64,000 bases of DNA from Cycas panzhihuaensis (GCA_023213395.1 CM041465.1:116567741-116631740); one strand, 5' to 3'. Shown: positions 1-11,503, counted from the stretch's first letter. A program made the numbers and translations. The notes: generated by a model not told the origin, from the sequence alone.

Positions 1-128
1 CTTATAGAATTAGCAATTATAAAGGCTAGTTACAATGAATTTTAATAGATGGTTATTGTTTTATATAAACATTAGTAATCATTTTTATTAATGATATTTT
101 TAAATGATAGAGTTAAAAGTATTGATTG
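1..128. other. Flanking DNA split by element A
   Basis: AT-rich sequence with no reading frame. It was contiguous with 4055-4433 before element A inserted: 124-128 reads GATTG and 4055-4059 reads GATTA, a one-mismatch 5-bp target-site duplication. Confidence 0.6.
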
Positions 129-456
129 TGTAAAATTATACACATACTCAATACACAAAATTCAAGATGAACAATGATATTAATTTCTCATTAATCTCAT
201 AATGCATTGAGTGTGTAATTATAGTAACTCAATAGTTCATTACATTCATTATAAAGATAGGAAGATCATGCAAGATAATACATGGATCTTTGCATGATGA
301 CCTCACAAAGTATGTTATAAAATATGTACATAAATGACCCCACACATATAGAAGTCACAACATTAAGTTGTAACTAAACCCAAACAATGATTATAAGACC
401 CTTAACTTAAAAAATATTAAACATATAACCTAGGAATTAAACATTATATTCTTACA
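129..456 (-). repeat. Element A 3' LTR
   Basis: 328 bp, aligned end to end with 3727-4054. On the minus strand it starts TGTAAG and ends ACA, directly after a G-rich polypurine tract at 457-465. Confidence 0.85.
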
Positions 457-465
457 CCCCCTATA

Positions 466-1296
466 GTATTTAATTTTTATAATAAAAAACCATATCAATA
501 ATTCTTGTTGATCATTAATCTACTTCATTAAAAATAGTCATTAATATCTATATAAAGAAATCACCATCTACCAAATCACATGGGTGATCGGCCAATGTGT
601 TTGTTAGTTACTTAGGTAATGTCTTTACATATATGGTTTATTAGCATGATGTAGATCTCAATTTAATACATATCCCAAGAGAAGGCCAAACTACCTAACT
701 AGTCAAATACCATAGAACTAGATATTCTGTCAAATATAAGTAATCTATACTACTACATGTTAGGAAAAAAGTAAGCATTGATGTACTCATTGGGTAGGAC
801 ACTAGTTATAAATAAAAAAAGGGAAGTGTAATTCATGCCATCTTCTATAAGAACTAAAAAAATACCATTAATGGTGATATGGAGGAAAAATTAATTATAT
901 CTCCAAAGTCAATAAACATCACTAATGAGGATAAAATTGTTGTGTCTCTAAACTATTACATTATGAAAAAATGGCAATAAGGAGGGCAACTTTGTTTATG
1001 CCTCCAAGCCCATATCATTTACATCTGGCATATGTTAAGATAAAAAGTAGTACAAGAAATACATTTGTAATTCTATCAAATATGGTTGTTGTAATAGCAG
1101 CGACAACTATAATTTGTTACATAAATAATAGAGGGAAATATAGGGTCCTAATGTAAATACTATAAATTTAAAATATTACCATAAAAATTACTCTATAATA
1201 GATATCCATCGAAGTTGTCAAAGTGATGTAAATGGTGATAGTTGTATTCTCCAAAGAACGTACAAGTTCCTTTACAAATATTTACCAAAGTGATAG
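466..1296. other. Element A interior, unassigned
   Basis: Between the S1-like fragment and the polypurine tract. A short open frame on the plus strand (971-1156) shows no family resemblance and is antisense to the element. Nothing recognisable. Confidence 0.4.
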
Positions 1297-1560
1297 TTGT
1301 TGTAATATAGACCTAACATCTGTAACACAATCATGGTTAATTTGGCTCACATGCAAGAGGTCATTGATGCCTCCAAGATCAACAAGAGCATCATAAGGCT
1401 TTATCCTTTATATTGTTCCAAGAATAATAGACCCAATTCTTAATTGGGCCTAATTATCTGCCATAGATTTTCTATTATTCAATACTAGACAAATTTGTTC
1501 CTCATTTGCTTTCCTAAATTTGAGAGGAATTTCCTTATCTATTAGTTAAACTAGTTGAGA
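1297..1560 (-). pseudogene. rps1: Captured fragment of plastid 30S ribosomal protein S1 (S1 RNA-binding domain)
   Basis: Reading the minus strand from about 1545 gives, in one frame with only a few internal stops, EEQICLVLNNRKSMADN, then AQLRIGSIILGTI, then [20 protein letters not shown], then [17 protein letters not shown]. This is the order and spacing seen in nuclear-encoded chloroplast ribosomal protein S1: the conserved EEQ-LVLSNRKAM linker, followed by an S1 OB-fold with its IGS-LGT strand, KPYGA turn, GGINGLLHVSQI core and HDRVTD loop. S1 binds mRNA on the plastid ribosome. Only about 85 residues of a roughly 400-residue protein are present. No splice-like interruption is visible inside the fragment, as expected for capture from RNA. 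Two stops replace Gln codons (TAG, TAA). It lies inside element A in the element's sense orientation. It is non-functional as it stands. The family call is strong; gene copy and source species are unknown. Confidence 0.82.
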
Positions 1561-2748
1561 CTTATAAAAATGAAAGGTTTGTATTTTTTCTACCTGCCCC
1601 ACCCCCTAATCTAAGTAGCTAATAACAATAACACCTTCTAAGCACCATATCCCATAGCTAGCATTATACAATATCCTCTCAATCTTCATATGGTATGTTA
1701 GCATACATCATGTTCTATCCACTTTAATAAGTAAAGACTTTTAAAGAAGAAATTATAATGTAATCAAATATCTATAGAGTATGTCATAACTTGCATATCT
1801 CACCCATAAACTTCTATGATCTTATCAACACTTACAAATCTTAACCAAGTTTTTCATCTTTTCTATCTCTTGAATTAGTGATGTCCATGCATTGAAATTT
1901 GTCAGAATTTTTATCACTATACTTCATAATCTATCCTCCTCTATATGGGGCATTAAGGGCTCCTCTAGTTGTGATTATTGATTAATCATATTCTCTTCCA
2001 TAAGGCCAATGGTACCATTCTTAATCTAATTCTCATTTTGATTTAAAATTTCATAATGAAGCTAGTACTGGTGCTAGTTAGGGGGCAAGAATTTTCTTAC
2101 ATCATCGAATGTCTAGACAAGAGCTACAACAATGCTTTCATATGTTATCATCGAATAAGATGCTAAAATCCCATCCATTGAAACAAAATCCTATTGATCT
2201 CCCATCTTAATCAAATATCTATACTGTAAACTAAGAATGTTAAAACCTTCCAAATCTTAAACAAACCCTAATTTCTAAGGCAAGAAACTAGTTCACCACT
2301 TTAGTATAATAAGAAAAAAAGAAAATCCATGTGGAGAGATTTATAATACAAAGCGAAAGTATAAGAGAATAGTGCAGAGATAATGGAGCAGAGGGAAGAA
2401 AGGTTTAGCTATGCTATGCCTCCCTCTTTCCCCTTTTTTCTAGCTAAAACTACTCCTAACTCTACATCTCTCCTCATCCTCTTTCTCACATGCTAAATTA
2501 TCTTCTAATTTTTTATAGGCAAAGGTTCATAGTGAGGATCTCAATCTCACTACTTTCAGCCATTATTTCTACTCAAATCTACACCTTATTGATAGAAAAA
2601 ATTTTATAGCAAAGCTTTAGGATTCGAAAGGGAGGCTTTACAAAGTTGCCATTAATCTAGACCTCTTAAAGTGAGATACTTATCGAGAGGAATAATGAAA
2701 CCCTTGGGGTTCTTCTAGCTTTGTGTTTTTTTAGCATAAGTAGTATTA
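1561..2748 (-). other. Element A interior between captured fragments, unassigned
   Basis: Minus-strand reading gives short broken frames. One stretch around 1830-1960 has a gag-like or coiled look (NAWTSLIQEIEKMKNLVK), but I cannot assign a family. It may be eroded gag or further captured exons. Confidence 0.35.
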
Positions 2749-3386
2749 TATTCTACTAGGAGTATCTAGAAATCCATGAAATTTATATCCATTAAACTTC
2801 CCTACAAATGCATCTATATCTTCTTTGGTCACCATGAAGGTAAAACTAGAACTCCTTCCTATCTCTCTATCATATATAATCTCAACCATATTAATGGAAT
2901 TAACTTCTTTAAAAAGCTCAACTAATTGATGGATTTCGACATTGAAGCAAGATTGTTGACAAATATCTTTAGGCCTTCCTCATTATAGTTATTATTATCA
3001 TCCATGCCATCTTGTTCCCAATCTAAAGTATGAGGTGTCATCACTATATTTCTTACAAATGAATTACTCTTTTTCAAAGAAGAATATATAGGCATTATGT
3101 AGAGCACGAGGGAAGCAAATTCAATGCCCATGGAATGAAATGCTAGAGAAGTAGATATTAGGCATGTTACAGATGCACTCTTGATCAAGTGTTTGAGATA
3201 AATTGAAGAAGACATGGCCACATGACCACTAGTGATGGATAATGAACCTATCATACTAAGAAAGGCATTCTTCATATACTTGGTGTTGGTAATCATCCTC
3301 ATTAAGGCTATGATACAAAAGATTATTAAGAAATTTGTGCTTATGACTAATATTTGTAGAGTTGGGGAGATATAATACCTTATCAT
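2749..3386 (-). pseudogene. Captured fragment of a chloroplast ribonucleoprotein (cpRNP, first RRM)
   Basis: A 154-codon minus-strand frame (3386-2922) has a Ser-rich N-terminal part, an acidic linker (DGMDDNNNYNEEG) and the start of an RNA-recognition motif with RNP2-like KIFVNNL. A single frameshift near 2930 then continues the domain: LVELFKEVNSINMVEIIYD, GRSSSFTFMVTKEDIDAFVG and KFNGYKFHGF, ending at a stop at 2746-2748. Order and spacing match the first RRM of nuclear-encoded chloroplast RNPs of the CP28/CP29/CP31/CP33 group, which bind and stabilise plastid mRNAs: transit peptide, acidic region, RNP2, helix LFE-G-V-MVEVIYD, RNP1, FNGYE. RNP1 keeps its aromatic F-x-F but has lost basic residues. 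The second RRM is absent. It sits in sense orientation inside element A with no visible intron. A generic RRM protein is possible, but the acidic leader and MVE-IYD signature favour cpRNP. Confidence 0.8.
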
Positions 3387-3726
3387 TTAAACCTCACAGC
3401 ATATTATTATTTATAAAACCCTACCTACCATGATGATCTTGATGATGTTGCTAAACGTCTTAATGGGAGCCATGTGAACCTCGTTCATGAGAAGGAGACC
3501 TCATTCCTTGCTCTTTATTTTGCTGAGCATTGCCTTAAAATACTTGGAGCATTTTTCAGTGAATCTATTCATGTTATATGTGGTGATGACCATGGGTATA
3601 TCCTTTTCATCAATGGAGCCAGCCTTGGTATCTATAGTGAATATACATAACCAGGCAACTGGGTTTGAGAGGTGCCATCCTAGGAGAGAAGATGGGTGCC
3701 TCTCAAAACCAAGCTCTAACAGCAAA
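3387..3726 (-). other. Element A 5' leader and PBS
   Basis: Holds the degenerate primer-binding site (3713-3724, TGCTGTTAGAGC on the minus strand). An 82-codon minus-strand open frame (3749-3501) runs out of the LTR across the PBS and includes IDTKAGSIDEKDIPMVITTY. I do not recognise it. It could be a third captured piece or chance. Confidence 0.45.
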
Positions 3727-4054
3727 TGTAAAATTATGCACATATTCAAAACATAAAATTCAAGGTGAACAATTATATGAATTTCTCATTAATCTCATAA
3801 TACATTGAGTGTGTACATAAAGTAACTCAATAGATCATTACATTCATTACAAAGATAGGAAGATCATACAAGATGACACATGGCTCTTTGGATGATGACC
3901 TCACAAAGTACATTACAAAATATATACATAAATGACCCCACACATATAGAAGTCATAATATTAAGTTGTAACTTAACCCAAACAATGACTATAGGATCCT
4001 TAACTTAAAAAACATTAAACATATAACCTAGGAATTAAACATTATGTTCTAATA
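3727..4054 (-). repeat. Element A 5' LTR
   Basis: 328 bp, same length as and collinear with 129-456, and next to the PBS. By eye the two copies differ by scattered substitutions, so the insertion is not recent. Confidence 0.85.
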
Positions 4055-4433
4055 GATTATTATAGCTTTATGAATGAAGATATAAAGATGATAAGTAGAA
4101 AAACTTTATATATCATGACAATTGGAGTAATTAATTGTGGTTATTTTTTAGTTGATTAATGATGGTCTATAGATTTTACAAGTGGTTGGTTTTATATATT
4201 TGGCTATAGATTGGTTACATTTGATATGATACATTGTTGATAGATTTTACTTACAAGACACAAGTATGACGAAGATAAATTTTAGAATAATTTTCAAGTT
4301 ACTAGTTATTCAGTTTGATTACAAATTTTAGTAGAGGATTACAAATTCTAGCATGACTATAAGAAAGATAAAAGCATGAAGATATGCAAATTAAGGATTT
4401 CAAATTTTAATGACATTAAATATTAAGGGGGGT
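4055..4433. other. Flanking DNA, possible 3' end of an LTR element
   Basis: No reading frame. It ends in ATTAAGGGGGGT (4422-4433), which resembles a polypurine tract directly before an LTR start (TGTTAGAATA). Confidence 0.4.
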
Positions 4434-4615
4434 TGTTAGAATATTTAAAGTTTTCAAATATTTGATGTTTAATGTAATGTTGTAGATCCATACAAAGCAT
4501 CAAACAGTATGAGAAATATATAACTATTTATGTAACTTCCTATTAGAAGAAGAAAAAGCTCTCATATGTGATAATCTCATCATGAGGTAATTATATATAT
4601 ATATATATATGTATG

Positions 4616-4672
<57 letters not shown>

Positions 4673-4923
4673 ATAGCACCATTTGAGAACTTGAGAAAGG
4701 AATTTATTTGGGGATCATAATAAAGAGAAGTAATACTCCAAAACTTCTCTTGCGATTTTTCCCTCTTGGGTTTTCCATGTATAAATATTAATATCTTTTA
4801 TAGTAATGCTTGATAACCTTTATTTATTTTGATATTCATTTATGTTGATATTATCTTATATTTATGTATATATTCTTCATAATTCATTATTATCCTTCTG
4901 CTATATATTTAGATAATTTAGCA
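4434..4923 (+). repeat. LTR (about 490 bp) with PPT-like and PBS-like flanks
   Basis: Starts TGTTAGAATA and ends TTTAGCA. It is preceded by a PPT-like purine run and followed at 4924-4936 by TGGAATCAAAGTG, close to the initiator-tRNA PBS. It could be the 5' LTR of the gag-like unit downstream. No second copy is seen in the window. A (TA)n/(TG)n microsatellite lies inside. Confidence 0.5.
4589..4671. repeat. (TA)n-(TG)n microsatellite
   Basis: Alternating TA repeats pass through GTATG interruptions into more than 20 TG units. Confidence 0.95.
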
Positions 4924-6630
4924 TGGAATCAAAGTGAATTTAGAATTTCTAATAGGCATATGACTTGCCTTAGATGCTAAAAAGGTGGGAAGAGGTCTAT
5001 ATACATATATATAACTTTTTTTTTGTATTATATTTTCTATATATATACACTTTTTATTTTTTATATATTCATTATTTTTGGATATGAAGAGATGTTACAA
5101 TGATAAGCCAATTCATAAGAGACTAAATTAACTAATAAAGGACAACTTATTTAACAAAGTAAGGCCATACCAAAGCATAAAAATAAGGTCATAAAGATCT
5201 AACTACTAAGGGAACTTGGGAAATTTGTATGAGTTATCTTTGACCACCTTTCACTTAGGAAATAAGTGAATAAGAGGCCTTCATAAAGGTTGTTATAGTA
5301 GGTTGGACTATTTTCTATAATAGGGATCAAGTGGTACATTTATAGGGAAGCACATCACATGATTAAGCTACTCGATTATTACTTAGGCTATAGGTTGTGT
5401 GTTGGTAAAATCAGTTTAATTATCAAATAGTAGATTACTTAATAAGGTTAAAAGAAAATTATAAGTATAGGAGCCTATGAAGGGTAAGTACTAGATTGAA
5501 AAAGGTACTCACAAATGGGTTATATCATTGAAATGATATTTTAAAACTAAAACTTTTGACTATAAACATTAGTATATACATGAAGAGTTGCCTTAAGGCC
5601 CTTTTAGTCTAAAGTGCATTAAGGATACTACAGGTTGCCTAACAAAATAGACTTGGACAACCTACATAGATGAGTTTAATACTAAAAGATAAGCCTATGG
5701 ACTATAAATATTTGTATGTTAGGCAAGAGTTATCTCAAGGTAGTTTGTTGATAAAATAGGAAAATGCTTTATTTTATTTGTTTAAGGTCCATGGATTATA
5801 GAGGAAGGTTGTTGTGTAATTATTTTCTCTTCAGAGATTGGTACTTAAATACTCTTCAATTTTCTTTAATATCTATTTATGCTTTTTGGTATACTTCACT
5901 TCTATAATTAATTTCCATTAATAACATAAGTATTGCATTTTCTTATTTATCTTTTTATTATTAATTTTATGTGTGATTAAAAGTGGGATAGTCATATCCC
6001 ATAAATAACCAAATGTTAAAAGAAAAAATATATATTTGAGATGATTAGATGCATGCCATAAATTTTAAGTGGTCATACTTCAAGTTTTGGAGAATAATTA
6101 TGAAAGTTATAAGGGTTTCAACATCAACTTGCTATCTATCACTATCTATAAGATAAAAAATATTACTATGAATTCAAATATCTATAACTTTTGCTAAAAA
6201 TATCAGATAAATCTCATTTATTTTTAAAATATATGTATCTTAAAATCTTCTTGTTTTTTCTTGAAGTGGTTCTACCTTAATTAGATATTAAGACCAAAAG
6301 CTATCATTAATTTAAGTAATAGGTGTGTCTTAAAGTCTACTTTTATTACAAGTGGTTTTAACTTAATTGGATATCAAAAACAAAAGTTATTCATATTAAA
6401 AGGGCCATAACTTCTACTATCTATAGGTATCATAATTGAATTCCATTTAAACTATTAAAATCCCATTTTAAAGGTTATTATTTTAAGCTATTGAATTATG
6501 CATTTTGATGAATAATTAAAGCAGTATTTTTAGTTTGAAGTTAATCTTACTATTACAACTTTATAAGGAAGTTATAGAAAAGTATAAAGAAATTCTTATT
6601 TTTAGGAAAGACAGAGAAGTATAACCCATA
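4924..6630. other. Long untranslated leader or gene-free DNA
   Basis: AT-rich with no meaningful open frame on either strand. If 4434-4923 is a 5' LTR, this is its leader up to the gag-like frame. Confidence 0.4.
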
Positions 6631-6679
6631 GTATGGATGGATAAAATTGAAGCGTACCTTAAAATCAAACTTGTAGTAA

Positions 6680-6723
<44 letters not shown>

Positions 6724-7260
6724 ATTTACTATAATTAATGAGCCATATTTGAATGGTGAGGCTTATGAGTGGGTCTTATATATATTATTTAATCTAAATT
6801 CATAAAAGGTCTTTTTGAAACACTTTCTTATAACCTTTGATAAAATGATTACTAACTAGTAGTTTTAACACTATCTAAATTGTACTGATGATGATGATTT
6901 TATAAGTTTCAAGGAAAAGTATTAAGATAATGATATGAAGAAAAAAAAAAAAAAAAGAGCTAACTAAGTAGATTGAAGAGGAATCTAATAAAGATCTTGT
7001 ATGTGATCAATACAATAAACTAGTTAAGCAACCTAAAGAGGAGTTTGAAAAAAATTAGGAGCAAGAAGAGTCCATTAATAAAAAAGAACTAGCATAAATA
7101 TCTAAATAAGATGAAAAAGAATTACATCACATACAAAAGTATGATAATAGGAAGGATGAACATCCAAAGAAGTAATCGACAAAGAAAATTAAGATGCAAG
7201 GATCAAGCAATGAAGAATCTAATATGGGGCAGTCTATAAAAGAATTTAAGTGATAAATCA
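6631..7260 (+). pseudogene. Decayed gag-like frame
   Basis: Near 6636 the frame WMDKIEAYLKIKLVVIK is followed, after a (GA)n expansion, by TIINEPYLNGEAYEWVLYIL. This is the usual pattern of a Ty3/gypsy-type retrotransposon gag domain (W-x2-IE-YL ... L-GEA-W). A Lys/Asn/Glu-rich tail follows from about 6950. The repeat and several stops and frameshifts disrupt it. No CCHC knuckle, protease or RT follows, so the unit may have been gag-only. The assignment rests on the short motif and composition. Confidence 0.5.
6684..6720. repeat. (GA)n microsatellite inside the gag-like frame
   Basis: About 18 AG units. It splits the gag-like motif at 6636-6683 from its continuation at about 6722. Confidence 0.95.
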
Positions 7261-7320
7261 ACTCAAATAAGGTACTCGATGAGAATTAAAATTTTATTTT
7301 AAATTATTCCATTCCTTATT

Positions 7321-8660
7321 ATAGTTTTATAGTTCTTTGTAAATATCCACTTCATATGGTTGTAAGAGATCCCACATCCCCTACTTACTAATAATCCATA
7401 GTTGATATGCAACCTTCTTAGAGGTAAGATAAGCCCAATTCCTCTGCTAATCCCCAATTTCCTTTATCTCCTAAATTAGCTAAGTCGTATCCTCTTCACC
7501 ATGCTCCATTTTCTTTTTCTCTCTTTTTTCCCATCCCTTAATTTATTTCATGCTCAACATAATCAATTCCTTTATCCTTCTATTATCCCTTTATATATAT
7601 CACCCCTTAGTCTTACTCCTAATCCAAACTACCCTTACCCTCCCACCCATTATTTCCCCACTAATCTTCCATGTATTTGGTTTCATAATCTCATCCAAGA
7701 CATATGTCATCCTTATCCCTTATTACCCTCATTTAAATTATCACTCCCTAAATATCTTTTATATAGGCCTCCACTCCTAAATTTATTTCATTGTCCTTAT
7801 ACCCCACCATTATCTCATAAAATTTTATTATTTATTTATTTAATTTTACCTATTACTATTCTCAATTATATCAATCGATTGTCTTACCTCCTTATCTCAA
7901 AATTTTCTCTTATAGAATCTTCATATCCCTTGTTTATCAATTCCCTATAAAGTTTACCCTATCATTCTTATTCTTTATCTCCATCTTACCTTATTGTATC
8001 ACCTCTCACTACATATCTTATTTTTCTTTATTTTTTTCTAATTCACCTAAATGAATTATTTTCCTATATAGAATATTCTAATAAAGTCTAATCCCCTATT
8101 TTGTACTCTTTTTCCATTAATTCTACATGTAGGCTACTCCCCAATATCTCATATAGTCCACATACCCCTCACCTTCAACTTGCATTTCCTAAATCATTTT
8201 ATTTTTCCTCTAAGTTCCTACCTTTACCATATGCCCATATAGAAACCTAATTATATCTTCCAATATATTATGGCTAACTAATTCAATTCCTAAATTATAT
8301 ATACCCCTATTATGTGTCCTTATCTCAATTAATTCTTCAATTAAGATTGTGCTCTTGTTCCTTTTTTACTTATAAATCATTTGACTAAATGAGATCCATA
8401 TTTTTACCCCTATTTTTACCTTATTCTAAGGAAGAACTCCCATTGCAACAATATGGAAGTGAGATACAAGATCTTGAGAAACATGAAATATTAACACATC
8501 AGTTCCAAGTACCAATAAAACCCATTACTATTCCATGAAAAGATTCTAAGAAGAAAGATGTTGAATGTTCCATAGTTAAGCCTACTCTATCAAAGAAATA
8601 AGTTCTAAGAGACACATATGTTCTACCATCAAGATGATATAAGGAATTACTAATCAACAA
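7321..8660 (+). pseudogene. Pro/Tyr-rich coding relic with almost no G on the plus strand
   Basis: About 1 kb (7325-8340) is nearly all C, T and A on the plus strand. The best frame, open for 149 codons at 7501-7950, is rich in Pro, Leu, Tyr, Ser and Ile, with runs such as PNPNYPYPPTHYFP. Many Leu and Ser codons would be Pro codons before C-to-T change, so this looks like an eroded Pro/Tyr-rich disordered tail of the gag-like protein upstream. From about 8410 the composition turns charged (EELPLQQYGSEIQDLEKHE). I recognise no family. Similar Pro-rich relics lie at 36396-37500 and on both sides of element C. Confidence 0.45.
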
Positions 8661-10221
8661 ATTTGATCCTTATCATTTATTAAAGCTAAAAAATGCTTAG
8701 AGTACCTAACAGATCAAGAAGGGAGAACGTGCTACATATTAATAAAAACTATTTATGATAAGCAGACAAAAAGGGGGCTAATCTTAGAAACATATGCAAG
8801 GTTCAAACACAAGGAGAATCATACCTGAGCTTTAAGGGAAAAACTATTATTTTTAATAGGAGAGGGCTTTTTATGTTTTCTCATCTCAAGAAAAATACAA
8901 ATTTCAAATGGAATTAAAAAATGATTAAAATAATTAAAGTATAGTTGTATTAAAATAATTAAAATAGTTGTATTCATATAACCTAAGACAAATACCAACT
9001 TCAAGTATAATTAAAATTTACTAAAATAATTATAGTAAATCACTATATAAAGGTTTGATCATTAGATTTTTAGAATCATGAATTTATTTTAATTTACAAT
9101 TTATTCATTTTGGCACATTTAAGTCTAAGAATGATTTTGCTATAATTTTCTATATAATAATTCAAGAATTTTCTTTCTATTTTAGTTTTTGGTCCATCAA
9201 AGAAACATATTTAAAATATTAGGTTAAGGAAAACTAGAACAAATGGATAAAGTAGATTTATCTAGTTGAGCATTTGTATAATTCCAACCACCATTCTACA
9301 ATATAAACGGTTCCCTTTATAGCCTATATGGCTATTATCTACCAATTATATTTGACTTCTTACAAAGGACTATAAAGGCATCAAAGTATAGGAATTAGTT
9401 TTACGAGCTAAAAGGATTTTAAAGGAGCTAAAGAATAATTATAATATCATAAACAACTAAATGGCATAGGAAGCAAAGCAATACAAAACTTATAAGAATA
9501 TTGAAGAAGGCAATTAATTGTATGTAAAATTAGAAACTCATAAATGAGCCACACTCATATATCAAAGCAAATACAAGCTCATGTAAAGTTTGTATGGTAT
9601 ATACCAAAGAAGAAAGAAAATTATAGAAGTAGCATATACCTTTAAGTTATCTCTATAAAGTAAGATCCATGATATTTTCCACATTTTAAATAAGAAGAAG
9701 AAATTTGGCCCATACATTAGCACCCCAACAAAACTACCTATCACCAAGGAATATGGAAAGGTAATTCTCGAACCATATAACATATTAAAGGAATGATAAA
9801 AAGGCATTTAGATTTAGAATAGTAACAAAATATCTCATTAGATAGAAAGGACAATTAGAAGAAGATGCAACATGAGAATCTTAGGAATTCATGAAGCAAC
9901 ACCCCAATCTTTATGGGCAAACTTTCATCTTAATGGAAGAGTACTTCTTGTGATCCAAACTAACTTCTATATTTTCAAATAGGTAACTCTAGAACACCAT
10001 ATAAATATTAAGATCTTATGATGTTATAGAATAGACTTATTTGGACTTTCTTCCTTTGACCATATATTATGGTCTTAGGAGAAGATCAACTTCTTTTATT
10101 TGCATTCTTTCACTTCTTTTTTCTCACCAACTTTTTTAAAAAATATTTATTATTTTTTTCTAAGATCATTATATTGTGAATCTTATTTGTTTAATATATA
10201 TAATGGTTCAACTATTATACT
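8661..10221. other. Gene-free DNA
   Basis: Short open frames on both strands (for example 9562-9807 minus) have no family resemblance or codon structure. Nothing else is seen. Confidence 0.5.
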
Positions 10222-11503
10222 CTATTTCACTTATCATGTATTATCATTATACTTTACCATGTATTATTTAGAGTACCTTTTGGTAGGTTTCAACTTTGCT
10301 TATAATGTGAACGTGGGTCTTTGCTCACATCATGTACTTTATTTCTAATTTGGTGTTGAGATCACTTAAGGTAGAAAAGAAGCTCAATTTTAGTTAAAGA
10401 GTAGAGCTGACTTAGTACATATCGATAACAAAAGCAAAGTAGTATTTTAGTTTTGGACTTACGTAAATATCATTTTGGTTTTCTAACTAATTTTTAGTTA
10501 CAAACTACTTGTAGTTAGTAGTTTATATAATTACCTCCTCACCCTATAAAGAGAGGAGGGGCATACTATAATAAAGGAGGAATAAAAAGTAGGATCCTAG
10601 GTAATGGAATATGAAAAGTAAATATACATACACTCATTTATGAATTTTCTAAAATAAAATAAAGTATTCTTTTATTTTTTAGATTTTTTTGAAGTGTGCC
10701 TTCCTATATATGTTTGTTGTGATGTTTACTATGTTTGAAGACACATCCCAACCATTAATGGACCCACAACATCTCCAACATAGTCTACTCAACATCTTAT
10801 AAAAGGACTTAACCCTCATACACTATACTCTTTAATTTTAGTTTAAAAACTAGATTTTTTTTTTTTCTTTTTCAAATGCAACAAAATAGTTAAGAATGGT
10901 TTTAGAATAACCCAAACAACCCAAAAATAGTTGTAGAAGGACCTATAAATACTTCCATAATGGATAGAATGACTCAAGAAATATTGTAGGAATGAAACAC
11001 TCTCAATAACGAGTATGGAATAGAATAATCAAAAGGGAACAATTATAACAAAGAGGGAATAGTTATAGGACAATTCTTCTTAAGGTTACCTTTGGGTATT
11101 ATATTTTCAATTCTTTGTTCCTTTCCTTTAATTTAATATTGTTATATGATTATTACACTCCTTTATTTTCTTATAGCTATAGTTTTCATTTCTTTCCCCA
11201 TTTCAACATATGAAGTGATATTTGAGCTCCATCCCTTCTCTAGAGTTAAAATAATTATTTATACGTTTTTGTTGACCTCATTTAAAGCCATATCAATTCA
11301 TCGTTAAGCTCTATTCCCTTCTTACAACCTCATTGATCATCTTTAGAATTATTATCCCCTTATCCTACTACATACCAATTCTATACTAGAGTTCTTATTT
11401 CTCTTACTTCCACTTCAAAAAGGGTGTTAAATAGTCACCTGATCTTATTAAATGTACATCAAAAAGCATCCAAGTAAATTGGCACTATCTTATCTTTATA
11501 TCA
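10222..11503 (+). repeat. Element X 5' LTR
   Basis: Ends TATCA two bases before the PBS. It holds about 80 bp near 10245-10325 that the 3' copy lacks. Confidence 0.7.
10545..10550 (+). promoter_or_regulatory. TATA box in element X 5' LTR
   Basis: TATAAA followed by GAGAGGAGGGGCATACTA, a segment conserved in both LTR copies. This position fits the U3/R core promoter. Confidence 0.5.

Larger units (their letters stand above)
129..4054 (-). mobile_element. Element A: non-autonomous LTR retrotransposon carrying plastid-protein gene fragments
   Basis: Two direct repeats of 328 bp (129-456 and 3727-4054) bound a 3.27-kb interior. On the minus strand the right copy is the 5' LTR. It is followed by a primer-binding site at 3713-3724 that matches initiator tRNA-Met at 9 of 12 positions. 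The left copy is preceded by a polypurine tract (457-465, TATAGGGGG on the minus strand) and starts TGTAAGAATA. Flanks GATTG/GATTA are a near-perfect TSD. I see no gag, protease, integrase or RT. The interior instead holds fragments of two host genes, so A must have relied on another element's enzymes. This resembles known gene-transducing plant retroelements such as maize Bs1, but the cargo differs. Confidence 0.85.

Noticed and set aside
3487-3756. Plus-strand 89-codon frame in element A
   Set aside because: Opposite strand to the element and overlaps the minus-strand frame and PBS; a shadow frame.
6943-6956. Poly-A run as a retrotransposon (LINE/SINE) tail
   Set aside because: It lies inside a Lys-rich stretch of the gag-like frame, with no TSD or non-LTR sequence nearby.
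7501-7950. 149-codon open frame taken as an intact gene
   Set aside because: Its openness follows from the lack of G and A-rich stop codons in a pyrimidine-rich stretch. No start context or domain supports an expressed protein.
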